64,000 bases of DNA from Rhizobium sp. AC27/96 (lineage in GTDB: Bacteria > Pseudomonadota > Alphaproteobacteria > Rhizobiales > Rhizobiaceae), in NCBI RefSeq assembly GCF_001692325.1, contig NZ_LXKN01000005.1, forward strand, positions 1 to 64,000, read 5' to 3'. A program made the position numbers and the translations under genes. The notes under the pieces were generated by a model. It saw only the letters and a program-made list of their open reading frames with translations, did no database searches and was not told where the DNA came from. Of the stretch, positions 1 to 9,079 are shown one piece after another; within the stretch, counting starts at the first letter, position 1, and every line of letters begins with the position of its first letter.

Positions 1-125
1 AAGCTTATCGAGGCGGCCAACCTCATCCTTCAACGCGACAGGCCTTGGCAACAGGCACCGCAATGACATGGTTGCTTCTCCCCGAGGGGAGAAGGGGTTG
101 CACACGAAAGTCTTGCTGCTGCGCT
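1..125. other. Left edge, no gene recognised
   Basis: I recognise no gene here. The stretch holds a short palindrome at about 75-94 (CTTCTCCCC and GGGGAGAAG around a short centre) just downstream of the minus-strand SRPBCC gene. It could be a small intergenic repeat or part of a terminator. There is no clear T tract. Confidence 0.4.
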
Positions 126-569
126 TTACTGCGTGATCTCCGGCTCGACGAGCTTTGCCAGATTGATCAGCGATTCCTGCCAGCCGAGATAGCAAGCCTC
201 CGGCGGAATAACGTCCGGTATGCCCGCCTGGGTGATGTTCACCTCGGTTCCGACAAGAACCTTCTTCAAGGCGACGGTCACTTCCATTTCGCCCGGCAAG
301 TTCGGGTCGTCGAATTTGTCGGTGTAGCGCACCAGCTCGCCGGGGACGAGTTCGCGAAACTCTCCGCCGAAGCTATGGATTTCGCTGGTCGTAAAATTGC
401 GGAATGACATCTTGAAGGTACCGCCGACGGTGCCTTCGAAGTGGTGCACGCTGCAGGCAAAGCCATTCGGCGGCAGCCACTTGGCAAGCGCGTCCGCTTC
501 GATGAATGCGCGATAGACCTTCTCCGGGCTCGTGGCCAGGACGCGGTGCAGGCGGATGGTATTCGGCAT
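126..569 (-). CDS. SRPBCC (AHSA1-like) domain protein
   Basis: A 147-residue protein with the START/SRPBCC fold pattern of the AHSA1 (activator of Hsp90 ATPase homologue 1-like) family. It opens with the usual basic strand and 'SPEKVYRAFIEADALAKWL' segment, followed by a W-P-P loop, and ends with the 'GWQESLINLAKL' helix seen in these proteins. The family binds hydrophobic ligands in a deep pocket; the substrate here is unknown. The start is the ATG at 569, with an AGAAGGA ribosome binding site upstream on the minus strand. It stands alone, and the repeat-bearing gap at 570-938 separates it from dapF. Confidence 0.85.
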   Translation of the reverse strand: MPNTIRLHRVLATSPEKVYRAFIEADALAKWLPPNGFACSVHHFEGTVGGTFKMSFRNFTTSEIHSFGGEFRELVPGELVRYTDKFDDPNLPGEMEVTVALKKVLVGTEVNITQAGIPDVIPPEACYLGWQESLINLAKLVEPEITQ

Positions 570-938
570 GGCTATGTTCCTTCTGGTTTGACGGAGTGGA
601 CGAGCCTAGGACGTGGCAGCTTTTGATAATCCGACATTGATGGATGATTTTTTCTCAAAATGAATTCCGTCAAGGCTTCTGGTTGAGGTTTTCGCTGTGG
701 TCAAAGGACGGGCCACCCGCCCTCGTGGTTCGAGACGGCCCTTTGGGCCTCCTCACCATGAGGGCTACCTCCCTTACCTGGCTCGCAATTCGCTCCGCCC
801 TCATCCTGAGCCTGTCGAAGGATCAGGGCGGCCCGCACGACCCCTGCCAATCTTGAAAAGAGCAGCTATTCATGTCCCACTGGTAATTCCCACGCATTTC
901 CGCCATATACAGCTCGAAACACAGACGGACATACCACC
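570..938. other. 369-base intergenic gap holding a palindromic repeat
   Basis: No convincing gene is present. Short open frames at 644-942 read through a repeat and have no ribosome binding site or recognisable protein. The central part (about 712-840) is a palindromic repeat, described separately. The last 100 bases would have to contain the dapF promoter, but I cannot pick out a clear -35/-10 pair. Confidence 0.6.
712..840. repeat. Palindromic intergenic repeat (GGTTCGAGAC / CTGTCGAAGGATCAGG type)
   Basis: The stretch holds three stem-loops. The first is GGCCC-TTT-GGGCC at 737-749. The second is a CCTCACCATGAGGG motif at 751-764. The third is a larger hairpin at 796-830, whose arms CGCCCTCATCCT and AGGATCAGGGCG pair with one mismatch around GAGCCTGTCGA. 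From memory, sequences with this wording are scattered between genes in many alphaproteobacteria. Only one copy lies in this window, so the repeat status rests on that recollection and on the palindromes. Confidence 0.55.
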
Positions 939-1844
939 ATGAGCAATACGGTCGAATTCGCGCGGATGAACGGGCTTGGAAACAAGATCCTGGTTGTCGA
1001 CATGCGCGGCCGCAAGGATGCGGTGACGGCCGAGGCGGCGATCGCCCTCAATGCGGATCCTGCCACCCAGTTCGATCAGATCATGGCGATCCACGATCCG
1101 AAGGCTCAGGGAACCGATGCCTGGATCGATATCCTCAATTGCGATGGGACCAAGGCGCAGGCCTGCGGCAACGGTACGCGCTGTGTCGTGCAGGCGCTCT
1201 CAGCCGAGACGGGAAAGAAGGTTTTTACCTTCCAGACGGTCGCCGGCATCCTGAATGCCGTCGAGCATGAGGACGGGACGATCTCCGTCGACATGGGCAA
1301 GCCGGTGTTCGCTTGGGACAAGATCCCCGTTGCCGAAGAATTCGTCGACACAAGCCGCATCGAGCTGCAGATCGGGCCGATCGACAATCCCATCCTGCAT
1401 TCACCTTCCGTCATGTCGATGGGCAACCCGCATGCGATCTTCTGGGTCGACAAGGACCCGATGTCCTTCGATCTCGCCCGTTTCGGGCCGCTGCTGGAAA
1501 ACCATCCAATGTTTCCCGAGCGCGCCAATATCACACTGGCACAGGTGATTTCGCCGACCTCACTGCGCACCCGTACCTGGGAGCGTGGCGCCGGTCTGAC
1601 GCTGGCCTGCGGTTCCGCTGCTTGCGCCTCCGCCGTCAGCGCCGCCCGCACGGGCCGCACCGGCCGCAAGGTGACCATCGACGTCGCCTCCGCGCCGGCG
1701 CCGAGCCAGCTGACCATCGAATGGCGGGAGACGGACGACCATGTCGTCATGACCGGCCCTGCCGAGTGGGAATGGTCCGGCACTGTCGATCCCGTGACGG
1801 GAAGCTTTTCGCGCGATCCGGAGCAGGGGGCTCAGGCGCGGTGA
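939..1844 (+). CDS. dapF: Diaminopimelate epimerase
   Basis: This enzyme converts LL- to meso-diaminopimelate in the cytoplasm, for lysine and peptidoglycan synthesis. The 301-residue product has both catalytic cysteines: Cys76 in ACGNGTRC and Cys224 in [11 protein letters not shown]. The N-terminal '[12 protein letters not shown]' pattern is also typical. The start is the ATG at 939. The stop overlaps the GTG start of mtaB by four bases (GTGA), so the two are probably translationally coupled. It is the first gene of an apparent operon running to the UPF0314 gene at 5975. Length is normal for alphaproteobacterial DapF. Confidence 0.97.
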   Translation: MSNTVEFARMNGLGNKILVVDMRGRKDAVTAEAAIALNADPATQFDQIMAIHDPKAQGTDAWIDILNCDGTKAQACGNGTRCVVQALSAETGKKVFTFQTVAGILNAVEHEDGTISVDMGKPVFAWDKIPVAEEFVDTSRIELQIGPIDNPILHSPSVMSMGNPHAIFWVDKDPMSFDLARFGPLLENHPMFPERANITLAQVISPTSLRTRTWERGAGLTLACGSAACASAVSAARTGRTGRKVTIDVASAPAPSQLTIEWRETDDHVVMTGPAEWEWSGTVDPVTGSFSRDPEQGAQAR

Positions 1845-3115
1845 GCGGGGTCGAGGTCATTACCTTCGGCTGTCGTCTCAACACCTATGAATCCGAAGTG
1901 ATGAGGGCTGAGGCGGAAAAAGCCGGGCTCAACAATGCTATTCTGGTCAACACCTGTGCTGTCACAGGCGAGGCCGTGCGCCAGGCACGACAGGCGATCC
2001 GCCGCGCGCGCCGTGACAATCCGCATGCACGCATCATCGTGACAGGCTGTGCCGCGCAGACCGAGAAGCAGACCTTTGCCGAAATGGCCGAAGTGGATGC
2101 CGTTCTCGGCAACGAGGAGAAGCTGAAGAGCGCCTCCTATCGAGCGCTTCCGGATTTCGGTGTTTCGGCGGAAGAGAAGCTGCGCGTCAACGACATCATG
2201 AGTGTGCGGGCGACCGTACCGCAGATGATCCGCCATATCGACGGCCATGTGCGCGCTTTCATTCAGGTGCAGAACGGCTGTGACCATCGCTGCACCTTCT
2301 GCATCATCCCCTATGGCCGCGGCAATTCCCGCTCGGTGCCGATGGGCGCGGTGGTCGATCAGGCCCGTAACCTTGTCGAAAGCGGTTATCGCGAAATCGT
2401 GCTGACCGGCGTCGATGCCACGAGCTATGGTGCCGACCTGCCGGGAACGCCGACGCTCGGCCTGCTTGTCAAGACGCTTTTGAAGCAGCTTCCGGATATC
2501 CGCCGGCTGCGGCTGTCTTCGATCGACAGCATCGAAGCTGACAAACACCTGATGGATCTCATCGCCGACGAGCCGCGCTTCATGCCGCATCTGCATCTAT
2601 CGCTGCAGCATGGCGACGACATGATCCTCAAGCGGATGAAGCGGCGGCACTCGCGCGCCGATGCTATCAGTTTTATCGAGGATGTTCGCCGTCTGCGCCC
2701 TGAGACGAGCTTCGGCGCCGATATGATCGCCGGCTTTCCCACCGAGACGGAAGAGATGTTTGCCAATGCCGTTGGTCTTGCCGAAGAGGCCGGCATCGCG
2801 CATCTGCATGTTTTCCCTTATAGCCCACGCCCCGGCACGCCGGCCGCCCGCATGCCGCAGCTCGACCGTACCCTGATCAAGGAACGCGCCGCCCGTTTGC
2901 GCGCGGCTGGACAAAGACTGCATCTGACCCATCTCGACAATATGGTCGGAACGCGGCAATGGCTGCTCATTGAGAATAATGGGCTTGCCCATACCGAAAA
3001 CTTCACGCTTGCCGCCGCCCCCGGCCTTCGCCCGCGCGACCTTGTGCAGGTCGCAATCACCGGCCACAATGGCAAGCACCTCGACATGCAACTTCTAGCC
3101 GCCAACGCGGCCTAA
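1841..3115 (+). CDS. mtaB: tRNA t6A37 methylthiotransferase
   Basis: A radical-SAM enzyme that adds the 2-methylthio group to N6-threonylcarbamoyladenosine at position 37 of ANN-decoding tRNAs. The start is the GTG at 1841, overlapping the dapF stop; the frame stays open further upstream, but that part is only dapF read in another frame. The 424-residue protein has the N-terminal cluster cysteines in FGCRLN, NTCAVT and GCAAQ, then the radical-SAM CxxxCxxC in [10 protein letters not shown], then a C-terminal TRAM-like region. tsaD, which helps make the t6A substrate, lies elsewhere in this window at 47196-48293. Confidence 0.95.
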   Translation: MSGVEVITFGCRLNTYESEVMRAEAEKAGLNNAILVNTCAVTGEAVRQARQAIRRARRDNPHARIIVTGCAAQTEKQTFAEMAEVDAVLGNEEKLKSASYRALPDFGVSAEEKLRVNDIMSVRATVPQMIRHIDGHVRAFIQVQNGCDHRCTFCIIPYGRGNSRSVPMGAVVDQARNLVESGYREIVLTGVDATSYGADLPGTPTLGLLVKTLLKQLPDIRRLRLSSIDSIEADKHLMDLIADEPRFMPHLHLSLQHGDDMILKRMKRRHSRADAISFIEDVRRLRPETSFGADMIAGFPTETEEMFANAVGLAEEAGIAHLHVFPYSPRPGTPAARMPQLDRTLIKERAARLRAAGQRLHLTHLDNMVGTRQWLLIENNGLAHTENFTLAAAPGLRPRDLVQVAITGHNGKHLDMQLLAANAA

Positions 3116-3133
3116 TGCTTCAACGGATACTTC

Positions 3134-4672
3134 ATGGCGCTCGGTTTCATCAAAAAAGTCTTCACCTTCGGCCGTGAAAAGCCGGTTGAAGAGCCGGCGC
3201 CTGCGGAGGATTTGCCGAAGGTTGAGGCAGTTGCCCCGGAGCAGGGAGAGCCTGTTTCAGATATTTCGCCGGCTTCCGAACCTGCCGAGCCTGCGTCACC
3301 CCCCTCTGTCCCTTCGGGACATCTCCCCCACAAGGGGGGAGATCGGTTGGAGGATGCCGCAGCGGTCGCGCAAGAGCAACAGGTTGAAGAGCCCATAGAG
3401 GCAGCTGTTTCGCATGAGATCGAGGCTTCGGTTTCCGAGCCAGCCGCAGCTAATGTAGTTGCTGAACCAGAGCAGGCCGAAGACTCTGAAGCTGATGTTG
3501 CGGCAGAAGAGGTTACATCCGAACCGATCTCCCCCCTTGTGGGGGAGATGTCCGACAGGACAGAGGGGGGTGACGAAGGCTCGACAAACTCAGTGTTCTC
3601 GTCGGAAAGCATCGAAGCTCAGACAGAATCGGAACCGTCGCCGGAAACTACCGATACCCCAGCCGTAATTCCCATCCTCCCCAAGGGCTTCGCCACCGCC
3701 TCCAGCGTCCCCGAGCCCACCTCGGAAGCACCGAAACAAAAACTTTCCTGGTTCCAGCGCCTGCGCGCCGGCCTCGCGCGCACCTCGTCGCAACTCACCG
3801 GCCAGATCGCCGCGCTCTTCACCAAGCGCAAGCTCGACGATCAGACGCTGCAGGATCTGGAGGATCTGTTGATCCAGGCCGATCTTGGCGTCGAGACGGC
3901 GATGCGGGTCACCGATACGCTGGCCTCGGAACGATACGGCAAGGACGTCACGAGCGAGGATGTCGGCCGCATCATGGCGCAGGAAATCGCCAAGGTGCTG
4001 AAGCCGGTCGCCAAGCCGCTGCAGCTCGATCTCAGCCACAAGCCGCATGTCATTCTCGTCGTCGGCGTCAACGGCACCGGCAAGACGACGACCATCGGCA
4101 AGCTGGCCTCGAAACTCTCAGGTGCCGGGCTGAAGGTCATGGTCGCCGCCGGCGACACGTTCCGTGCTGCCGCCATCGAGCAATTGAAGATCTGGGCCGA
4201 CCGTACGAAGTCGGAGTTCATCGGCACCAAGCTCGGCGCGGATGCGGCCGGCCTTGCCTTCGACGCCTTCCAGCAGGCCAAAGCCAACAAGAGCGACGTG
4301 CTGATCATCGACACCGCCGGCCGTCTGCAGAACAAGGCGGAGCTGATGGCCGAGCTCGAAAAGATCGTCCGCGTGCTCGGCAAGCTCGATCCGGATGCGC
4401 CGCACACCGTGCTGCAGACGCTGGATGCCACCACGGGCCAGAATGCATTGAACCAGGTGGAAATCTTCCGCAATGTCGCGGGCGTCAACGGGCTGATCAT
4501 GACGAAGCTTGATGGCACGGCGCGCGGCGGCATCCTTGTCGCCATCTCGGCCAAGCATAAGTTGCCGGTCTATTTCATCGGCGTCGGCGAAGGTGTAGAC
4601 GACCTCGAGCCGTTCGAGGCCGAGGATTTCGCCAACGCCATCGCAGGGACGGGCGCTGGAAGCAGCCAATGA
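3134..4672 (+). CDS. ftsY: Signal recognition particle receptor FtsY (with repeat-derived insert)
   Basis: FtsY is the SRP receptor GTPase that docks ribosome-nascent chain complexes at the inner membrane. The 512-residue product has a long acidic A region (about residues 1-195), then the helical N domain from about 200. The GTPase motifs follow: [10 protein letters not shown] near residue 312, DTAGR near 393 and TKLDG near 457. Unusually, two inverted copies of a palindromic repeat lie in frame inside the A region (3280-3592). They encode [15 protein letters not shown] and [16 protein letters not shown]. The NG core is intact, so function should be retained. The stop overlaps the start of yciB (ATGA). 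Confidence 0.96.
   Translation: MALGFIKKVFTFGREKPVEEPAPAEDLPKVEAVAPEQGEPVSDISPASEPAEPASPPSVPSGHLPHKGGDRLEDAAAVAQEQQVEEPIEAAVSHEIEASVSEPAAANVVAEPEQAEDSEADVAAEEVTSEPISPLVGEMSDRTEGGDEGSTNSVFSSESIEAQTESEPSPETTDTPAVIPILPKGFATASSVPEPTSEAPKQKLSWFQRLRAGLARTSSQLTGQIAALFTKRKLDDQTLQDLEDLLIQADLGVETAMRVTDTLASERYGKDVTSEDVGRIMAQEIAKVLKPVAKPLQLDLSHKPHVILVVGVNGTGKTTTIGKLASKLSGAGLKVMVAAGDTFRAAAIEQLKIWADRTKSEFIGTKLGADAAGLAFDAFQQAKANKSDVLIIDTAGRLQNKAELMAELEKIVRVLGKLDPDAPHTVLQTLDATTGQNALNQVEIFRNVAGVNGLIMTKLDGTARGGILVAISAKHKLPVYFIGVGEGVDDLEPFEAEDFANAIAGTGAGSSQ
3280..3592. repeat. Inverted-arm palindromic element, copy 1, inside ftsY
   Basis: The left arm (about 3281-3345) and right arm (3524-3592) are inverted copies. 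Each contains a small hairpin (GTCCC-TTCG-GGGAC type) and a larger ATCTCCCCC...GGGGGAGAT hairpin. The arm sequence continues outward as TGACGCAGGCTCGGCAA-like bases. The interior is about 180 bp. The sequence just inside the left arm (GATCGGTTGGAGGATGCCG) resembles the matching position in the copies at 8860 and 14492, which suggests one element rather than two independent repeats. The whole stretch is read through by ftsY without a stop. Confidence 0.8.
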
Positions 4673-5388
4673 ACGACAAGAACAAATTCGACGATAGCGA
4701 AAGTGCCGCAATGACGACCAGCGACAACGAACTCACCCCAAGTGCCGCCGACAAGCATCATCCGATGCTGAAACTGGTGCTGGAACTCGGGCCCTTGCTG
4801 GTGTTCTTCTTCGGCAATCTGCGTGGAGAGTGGCTGGCGCAGCAATTTCCGCAGTTGGCGGCGCTTGGCGGGCCTCTCTTCGTCGCCACCGGCCTGTTCA
4901 TGGCGGCAACGGTGCTCTCGCTCGTCGTTTCGAAGGTCATGCTCGGCCATCTGCCGCTGATGCCTTTCGTATCAGGCATCGTCGTCCTCGTCTTCGGCGC
5001 GCTCGGCATCTACCTGCAGAACGAAACCTTCATCAAGATGAAGCCGACCATCGTCAACGCCTTGTTCGGCGTGGTGCTGCTCGGCGGCCTTGGTTTCGGC
5101 AAGTCGCTGCTTGGCTATGTCTTCAATGCCGCCTTTCAGCTCGATAGCGAAGGCTGGCGCAAGCTGACGCTGCGCTGGGGCCTGTTTTTCCTGGTTCTGG
5201 CCGTGCTCAATGAAGTCGTCTGGCGCCTGTCGAACTGGTATTACCTGCCCGACGTCAAGGCTGCCGACAATCTCTGGGTTAATTTCAAGGTCTGGGGAAC
5301 GATGCCGATCACCATCCTCTTCACCCTGTCGCAGATGCCGCTGATCATGAAGCATACGATCGAGCAACCGGCGGAATCAGGCAAATGA
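4669..5388 (+). CDS. yciB: YciB/IspZ family inner-membrane septation protein
   Basis: A 239-residue protein of the YciB (septation protein A, also annotated IspZ) family, inner-membrane proteins linked to intracellular septation and envelope maintenance. After a polar N-terminus of about 30 residues it has five or six hydrophobic segments. Family patterns include [12 protein letters not shown] near the start, [10 protein letters not shown] in the middle and the NEVVWR and WVNFKVWG motifs towards the end. The ATG overlaps the ftsY stop by four bases, and its own stop overlaps the next gene, so it sits in the middle of a coupled operon. Confidence 0.93.
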   Translation: MNDKNKFDDSESAAMTTSDNELTPSAADKHHPMLKLVLELGPLLVFFFGNLRGEWLAQQFPQLAALGGPLFVATGLFMAATVLSLVVSKVMLGHLPLMPFVSGIVVLVFGALGIYLQNETFIKMKPTIVNALFGVVLLGGLGFGKSLLGYVFNAAFQLDSEGWRKLTLRWGLFFLVLAVLNEVVWRLSNWYYLPDVKAADNLWVNFKVWGTMPITILFTLSQMPLIMKHTIEQPAESGK

Positions 5389-5975
5389 TCGAAGCCGTCG
5401 ACGCGCAGAACCGCTACCGGCAGCAAAACTTCTGGTTCATCGCCTGCGCCCTCGTTCTGCTCGTGCAGATCGTGGCGGAATATATGATGGGCCGCGTGCC
5501 GATCTGCACCTGCGGCTATGTGAAGCTGTTCGAGCCTGTTGTGAAATCCAGCGGCAATTCGCAGCATATCGCCGACTGGTACACGCCGTCGCACATCATC
5601 CACGGTTTCCTGTTTTTTGGCCTCACGCATCTGATCATGCGCCGGAAGCCGCTGTCGATGCGCCTGTTCGTTGCCACGCTGATCGAATCCGGCTGGGAGC
5701 TCCTGGAGAACTCCCCCATCATCATCAACCGCTACCGCGCGGCGACGATCTCGCTCGATTATGTTGGCGACAGCATTCTGAATTCGGCGATGGACGCAGT
5801 GTTCATGGTGGTCGGCTTTTTCTTTGCCTGGCGTGCGCCGGTGGTCGTGACGATCGCCATCGCCATCTTCTTCGAGCTGCTGACCGGTTACCTGATCCGC
5901 GACAATCTCACGCTCAATGTGCTGATGCTGGTCTGGCCAGTCGAGGCGATCAAGACCTGGCAGGGTGGGATTTAG
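5385..5975 (+). CDS. UPF0314 (DUF2585) membrane protein
   Basis: A 196-residue integral membrane protein matching the rhizobial UPF0314/DUF2585 family, whose function is unknown. It has about five hydrophobic segments. A conserved-looking loop carries CTCGYVKLF and [14 protein letters not shown], and a later segment carries [11 protein letters not shown]. The many His, Asp, Trp and Glu residues close to membrane segments hint at an enzyme or metal site, but that is inference. The start ATG overlaps the yciB stop by four bases, making this the last gene of the dapF operon. Confidence 0.88.
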   Translation: MIEAVDAQNRYRQQNFWFIACALVLLVQIVAEYMMGRVPICTCGYVKLFEPVVKSSGNSQHIADWYTPSHIIHGFLFFGLTHLIMRRKPLSMRLFVATLIESGWELLENSPIIINRYRAATISLDYVGDSILNSAMDAVFMVVGFFFAWRAPVVVTIAIAIFFELLTGYLIRDNLTLNVLMLVWPVEAIKTWQGGI

Positions 5976-6102
5976 CCGATTTTTAAATTTAGCGATGGCA
6001 GCACTCACCATTGCCAAAAATCGCCATAAAATTGCATTTACTCTCGTAATATCGCGTCACGGCAAAGTCGTTGCTGCTGTGCGATCTTGCGAGGGGGCGC
6101 AG

Positions 6103-6501
6103 ATGTCGAGCATCGCAGTCGCAGTGCTATTGGCCGTAGTCACATCCAAATCGCCGACAGGTTTCACCGATGCCGGACTTCTGATTGCCGATTGCAACAG
6201 CAGCTCTCGGCAACTTGTTTCCGGCTATGTCATCGGCTGGCTGGATAAATGGAATCGAGATGATTTTCTTGCCCGTCGCGGCATTGCCCAATCGATCCCC
6301 AATGTCCGGGCGATGACGAACTGGGGCTATTTCGGCGAGTCTGTCGGCGTCGATATCTGCATTTCACCGCAGCTTGATCCAGCAAAGATCACTGGCATGT
6401 TCTGCGATTTCCTTACCCACAATCCAACACTCAAGGATGCACCAGCTGAAGATGTCATGAACACGTTCACGCGCGGCAATTTCCTCTGTGACAAGCAATA
6501 A
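6103..6501 (+). CDS. Small Rap1a/Tai-like protein, probably exported
   Basis: A 132-residue protein whose frame is open further upstream. I prefer the ATG at 6103 because GAGGGGG lies six bases before it and the protein then begins with a short hydrophobic stretch resembling a signal sequence. The remainder resembles the Rap1a/Tai immunity fold: a cysteine in 'IADCNSSS', the 'VSGYVIGWLDKW' helix, then 'DICISPQLDPAKI' and a C-terminal 'FLCDKQ' cysteine. Rap1a/Tai proteins neutralise type VI amidase effectors in the periplasm. No effector gene is adjacent, so an immunity role here is only a possibility. Confidence 0.6.
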   Translation: MSSIAVAVLLAVVTSKSPTGFTDAGLLIADCNSSSRQLVSGYVIGWLDKWNRDDFLARRGIAQSIPNVRAMTNWGYFGESVGVDICISPQLDPAKITGMFCDFLTHNPTLKDAPAEDVMNTFTRGNFLCDKQ

Positions 6502-6542
6502 CTCCGATTATTTCGGCTCAAAGCAGAGTGTGCGGTCGGACT

Positions 6543-7160
6543 TCAGGATACCGGCTTTCCCTGCGCCTTCGCTATGGCCGGATAGAGCCCTTCCTTCAAA
6601 CTCGTCGGCGTAAACGGGCCGACCTGCTTGTAGAGGATCGTACCGTCGGGGGCGACGAGGTAGCTCTCCGGAATGCCGTAGACGCCCCAGTCGATGGCGG
6701 CGGTGCCATTGGGGTCGATGCCGATCGCCTTGTAGGGATTGCCGAGCTCGCCGAGGAAGCGCAACGCATTCTCGCTCGTATCCTTGTAATTGATCGCGAC
6801 GATATTGAGCCGTCCGTCCTTGGCAAGTTCCTTCAGCACGGGATGCTCGTCGCGGCAGGGAATGCACCAGGAGGCGAAGACGTTGACGAGGGTGAGCTTG
6901 CCCTTGATGGCGTCGTCGGTCAGTGACGGCAGATTGGAGCCTTCAAGCGGCGGCAAAGCGAGTTTCGGCGCCTTCGTGCCGATCAGTGCCGAGGGGATGG
7001 CGGAGATGTCGGTGCCGTGAACTTCCTGGTCGTACATGACCTTGCCGACAGCAAGCGCGATGCAGGCAAAGACGATGAGCGGGATCAGCGCCAGCAAATA
7101 GCGCGCGGTGCCGCCGCCGCCGGATTTCGGCTGGTCCTTGTTATCGGCATCGGTGGTCAT
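6543..7160 (-). CDS. ccmG: Cytochrome c maturation thioredoxin CcmG (CycY/DsbE)
   Basis: A periplasmic, membrane-anchored thioredoxin-like protein that reduces the apocytochrome c heme-binding cysteines. The 205-residue product has one hydrophobic anchor (about residues 21-38) and the active site WCIPC at 98-102. The family region GVYGIPESYLV follows, with the cis-proline. It is the last gene of the minus-strand ccm cluster, and its start overlaps the ccmD stop. Rhizobial literature calls it cycY. Confidence 0.95.
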   Translation of the reverse strand: MTTDADNKDQPKSGGGGTARYLLALIPLIVFACIALAVGKVMYDQEVHGTDISAIPSALIGTKAPKLALPPLEGSNLPSLTDDAIKGKLTLVNVFASWCIPCRDEHPVLKELAKDGRLNIVAINYKDTSENALRFLGELGNPYKAIGIDPNGTAAIDWGVYGIPESYLVAPDGTILYKQVGPFTPTSLKEGLYPAIAKAQGKPVS

Positions 7161-7330
7161 TTCGCGTCGCCTTCGGGCGGGCGCTGCGAGCGGCGGCGAA
7201 TGCCGGATGCTTCAAGCGCCGCCAGTTCGCGGCGGCGCAGGCGTCCGTCGATCCATGTCCAGGCGATGATGGCAAGGATCATGACGCCGGCAAAGCCATA
7301 GGAGCCGAAGACATAGAAGGGATGGGTCAT
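7157..7330 (-). CDS. ccmD: Heme exporter protein CcmD
   Basis: A 57-residue single-span protein typical of CcmD, which helps release holo-CcmE from the CcmABC complex. The frame could start at 7363, but the ATG at 7330 gives the usual short form beginning MTHPFYVFGSYG. One membrane span is followed by the arginine-rich 'RRRELAALEASG' tail characteristic of the family. It starts just after the ccmC stop and overlaps ccmG by four bases, so it is co-transcribed with both. Confidence 0.9.
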   Translation of the reverse strand: MTHPFYVFGSYGFAGVMILAIIAWTWIDGRLRRRELAALEASGIRRRSQRPPEGDAK

Positions 7331-7331
7331 G

Positions 7332-8093
7332 CTATTCCTCCCGGCTTGCCATGCGGGCGGCAATGCGGCGCTGCGCGGCGATGCGGCGGCGCCAGATCTC
7401 GTTGCGGATCGCCATCAGATGCAGCGTAAAGAACAACAAGGTGAAAGCCAGCGCCATGATGAAGAGCGGCCAGAGGAATTCCGCGTCGATGGCCGGGCCA
7501 TCCATGCGCATGATGCTTTCCGACTGATGCAGGGTGTTCCACCAGTCGACCGAGAACTTGATGATCGGAATGTTGATGAAGCCGACCAGCGTCAACACGG
7601 CGGCGACGCGCGCGGCCTTGGACGGATCGTCCATGGCGCGGTTGAGCGCGATCAGGCCGAGATACATCAGGAACAGGATGAAGACCGAGGTCAGGCGCGC
7701 ATCCCAGACCCAATAGGTGCCCCACATCGGCTTGCCCCAGAGCGAGCCGGTGACGAGTGCAATCAGCGTGAAAGCGGCGCCGAGCGGGGCGGCGGTCTTG
7801 CCGGCGACGTCGGCCAGCGGATGGCGCCAGACGAGCGTGCCGATCGCCGACATGCTCATGATCGTATAGCACATCATCGAAAGCCAGGCGGCCGGAACGT
7901 GAATATACATGATGCGGACGGTATCGCCCTGCTGGTAATCGCCCTCGGTCGTAAACGAGAGATAGAGGCCGATCGCTAGGAGTATGGCCGTAATCGCCGC
8001 CAGCCAGGGAATGAGACGCGCCGAGAAAGCCAGGAACCGCGTGGGGTTGGCGAGGTCGGAAAATCGGCTGATCGCAGGGCTGATATCGCTCAT
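7332..8093 (-). CDS. ccmC: Heme exporter protein CcmC
   Basis: An inner-membrane protein of the heme-handling family that delivers heme to the chaperone CcmE. The 253-residue product has six hydrophobic segments and the tryptophan-rich heme motif in GTYWVWDARLTS. Histidines flank it in 'MYIHVPAAWLS' and 'WWNTLHQSES', the positions of axial ligands in this family. It lies between ccmB, 79 bases upstream, and ccmD, which it abuts. Confidence 0.95.
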   Translation of the reverse strand: MSDISPAISRFSDLANPTRFLAFSARLIPWLAAITAILLAIGLYLSFTTEGDYQQGDTVRIMYIHVPAAWLSMMCYTIMSMSAIGTLVWRHPLADVAGKTAAPLGAAFTLIALVTGSLWGKPMWGTYWVWDARLTSVFILFLMYLGLIALNRAMDDPSKAARVAAVLTLVGFINIPIIKFSVDWWNTLHQSESIMRMDGPAIDAEFLWPLFIMALAFTLLFFTLHLMAIRNEIWRRRIAAQRRIAARMASREE

Positions 8094-8172
8094 GCGGCTT
8101 GTTTAACCCGATATGGCTTTTCCGGCAATCGACAGCATTGTCTCAGATGAGCGAAAGAGTATCTCATCAAGA

Positions 8173-8832
8173 TCAATCTGTCGTGTTGCGCAGCGCGAGC
8201 GCGGCGGCGGCCGGGCCGATGACGGCGAAGAACAGGGTCAGCGCGATGAGGATCAGGAAAGGTGGCAGGAAGGGTTGCGGCCCTTCGACTGCGGCATAGG
8301 TGGCGCTGACGCCGAAGATCAGCACCGGGATTGCCAATGGCAGCACGAGGATCGACACCAGCAGGCCGCCGCGCGGCAATGCCACCGCCACCGCCGCGCC
8401 GACCGCGCCGATAAAGGTGAGCGCCGGCGAGCCGACAAGCAAGGTGAGCGCCGTCGCCGCGATTGCGGTCTCGCTCATATTCATGAAGAGTCCTAGCAGC
8501 GGCGAGGCGATGACCAGCGGCAGGCCCGTCGCCACCCAATGCGCCGCGCATTTGATAAAAACGGTGAGCACCAACGGCGTTTCCTGCATGACGAGCAGAT
8601 CGAGGGAGCCATCATCGCGTTCGGCCTGGAACAGACGGTCTAGGCCGAGAAGGCAGGCAAGCAGAGCGCCGATCCAGACGATGGCCGGGCCGATGCGGGA
8701 CAGCAGTTTCAGGTCGGGACCGACGCCGAAGGGAATGACCGCGACGACGGTCAAGAAGAAGAGGATGCCGATGAGGGCACCACCGCCGGCGCGGACCGAG
8801 AGCTTGAGGTCGCGGAGGAAGAGGGCGGTCAT
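8173..8832 (-). CDS. ccmB: Heme exporter ABC permease CcmB
   Basis: The permease subunit of the CcmAB ABC transporter that powers release of holo-CcmE. The ATG at 8832 gives a 219-residue protein beginning MTALFLRDLKLSVRAGG, the usual CcmB N-terminus. The frame remains open upstream to 8934, but those codons only read through the palindromic repeat. There are six hydrophobic segments. The gap to ccmA is about 250 bases, unusually long for these partner genes, because a repeat element sits there. Confidence 0.94.
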   Translation of the reverse strand: MTALFLRDLKLSVRAGGGALIGILFFLTVVAVIPFGVGPDLKLLSRIGPAIVWIGALLACLLGLDRLFQAERDDGSLDLLVMQETPLVLTVFIKCAAHWVATGLPLVIASPLLGLFMNMSETAIAATALTLLVGSPALTFIGAVGAAVAVALPRGGLLVSILVLPLAIPVLIFGVSATYAAVEGPQPFLPPFLILIALTLFFAVIGPAAAALALRNTTD

Positions 8833-8859
8833 GGGGTGATCCTGCCGTGGCGAGAGATA

Positions 8860-9050
8860 CCCCCCTCTGTCCCTTTCGGGCCATCTCCCCCACAAGGGGG
8901 GAGATTGGTAACTTGTAGCGCGCACGAGCCCCAATCTAACATCGAATCCGCAGAGACAGAGCTTAGCACCTTTGTAAGCAGATGCCGCAGGCTCCCAACG
9001 ATCTCCCCCCTTGTGGGGGAGATGTCCCGAAGGGACAGAGGGGGGTGACG
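8860..9050. repeat. Inverted-arm palindromic element, copy 2, between ccmA and ccmB
   Basis: The left arm is at about 8860-8912 and the right arm at about 8992-9050. They are inverted copies with the same two hairpins as in ftsY: a GTCCC/GGGAC-type stem and an ATCTCCCCC/GGGGGAGAT stem. The interior is about 80 bp. Its ends, GATTGGTAAC on one side and CTCCCAACGATC on the other, match the copy at 14492-14680 read in the opposite direction. The outer right flank TGACGCAGGTTCGGCAAACTC matches the ftsY copy's outer flank. Confidence 0.8.
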
Positions 9051-9079
9051 CAGGTTCGGCAAACTCCTCATTGTCGACA

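Noticed and set aside
644..942. Short open frames upstream of dapF
   Set aside because: They read through a palindromic repeat and have no ribosome binding site or family similarity.
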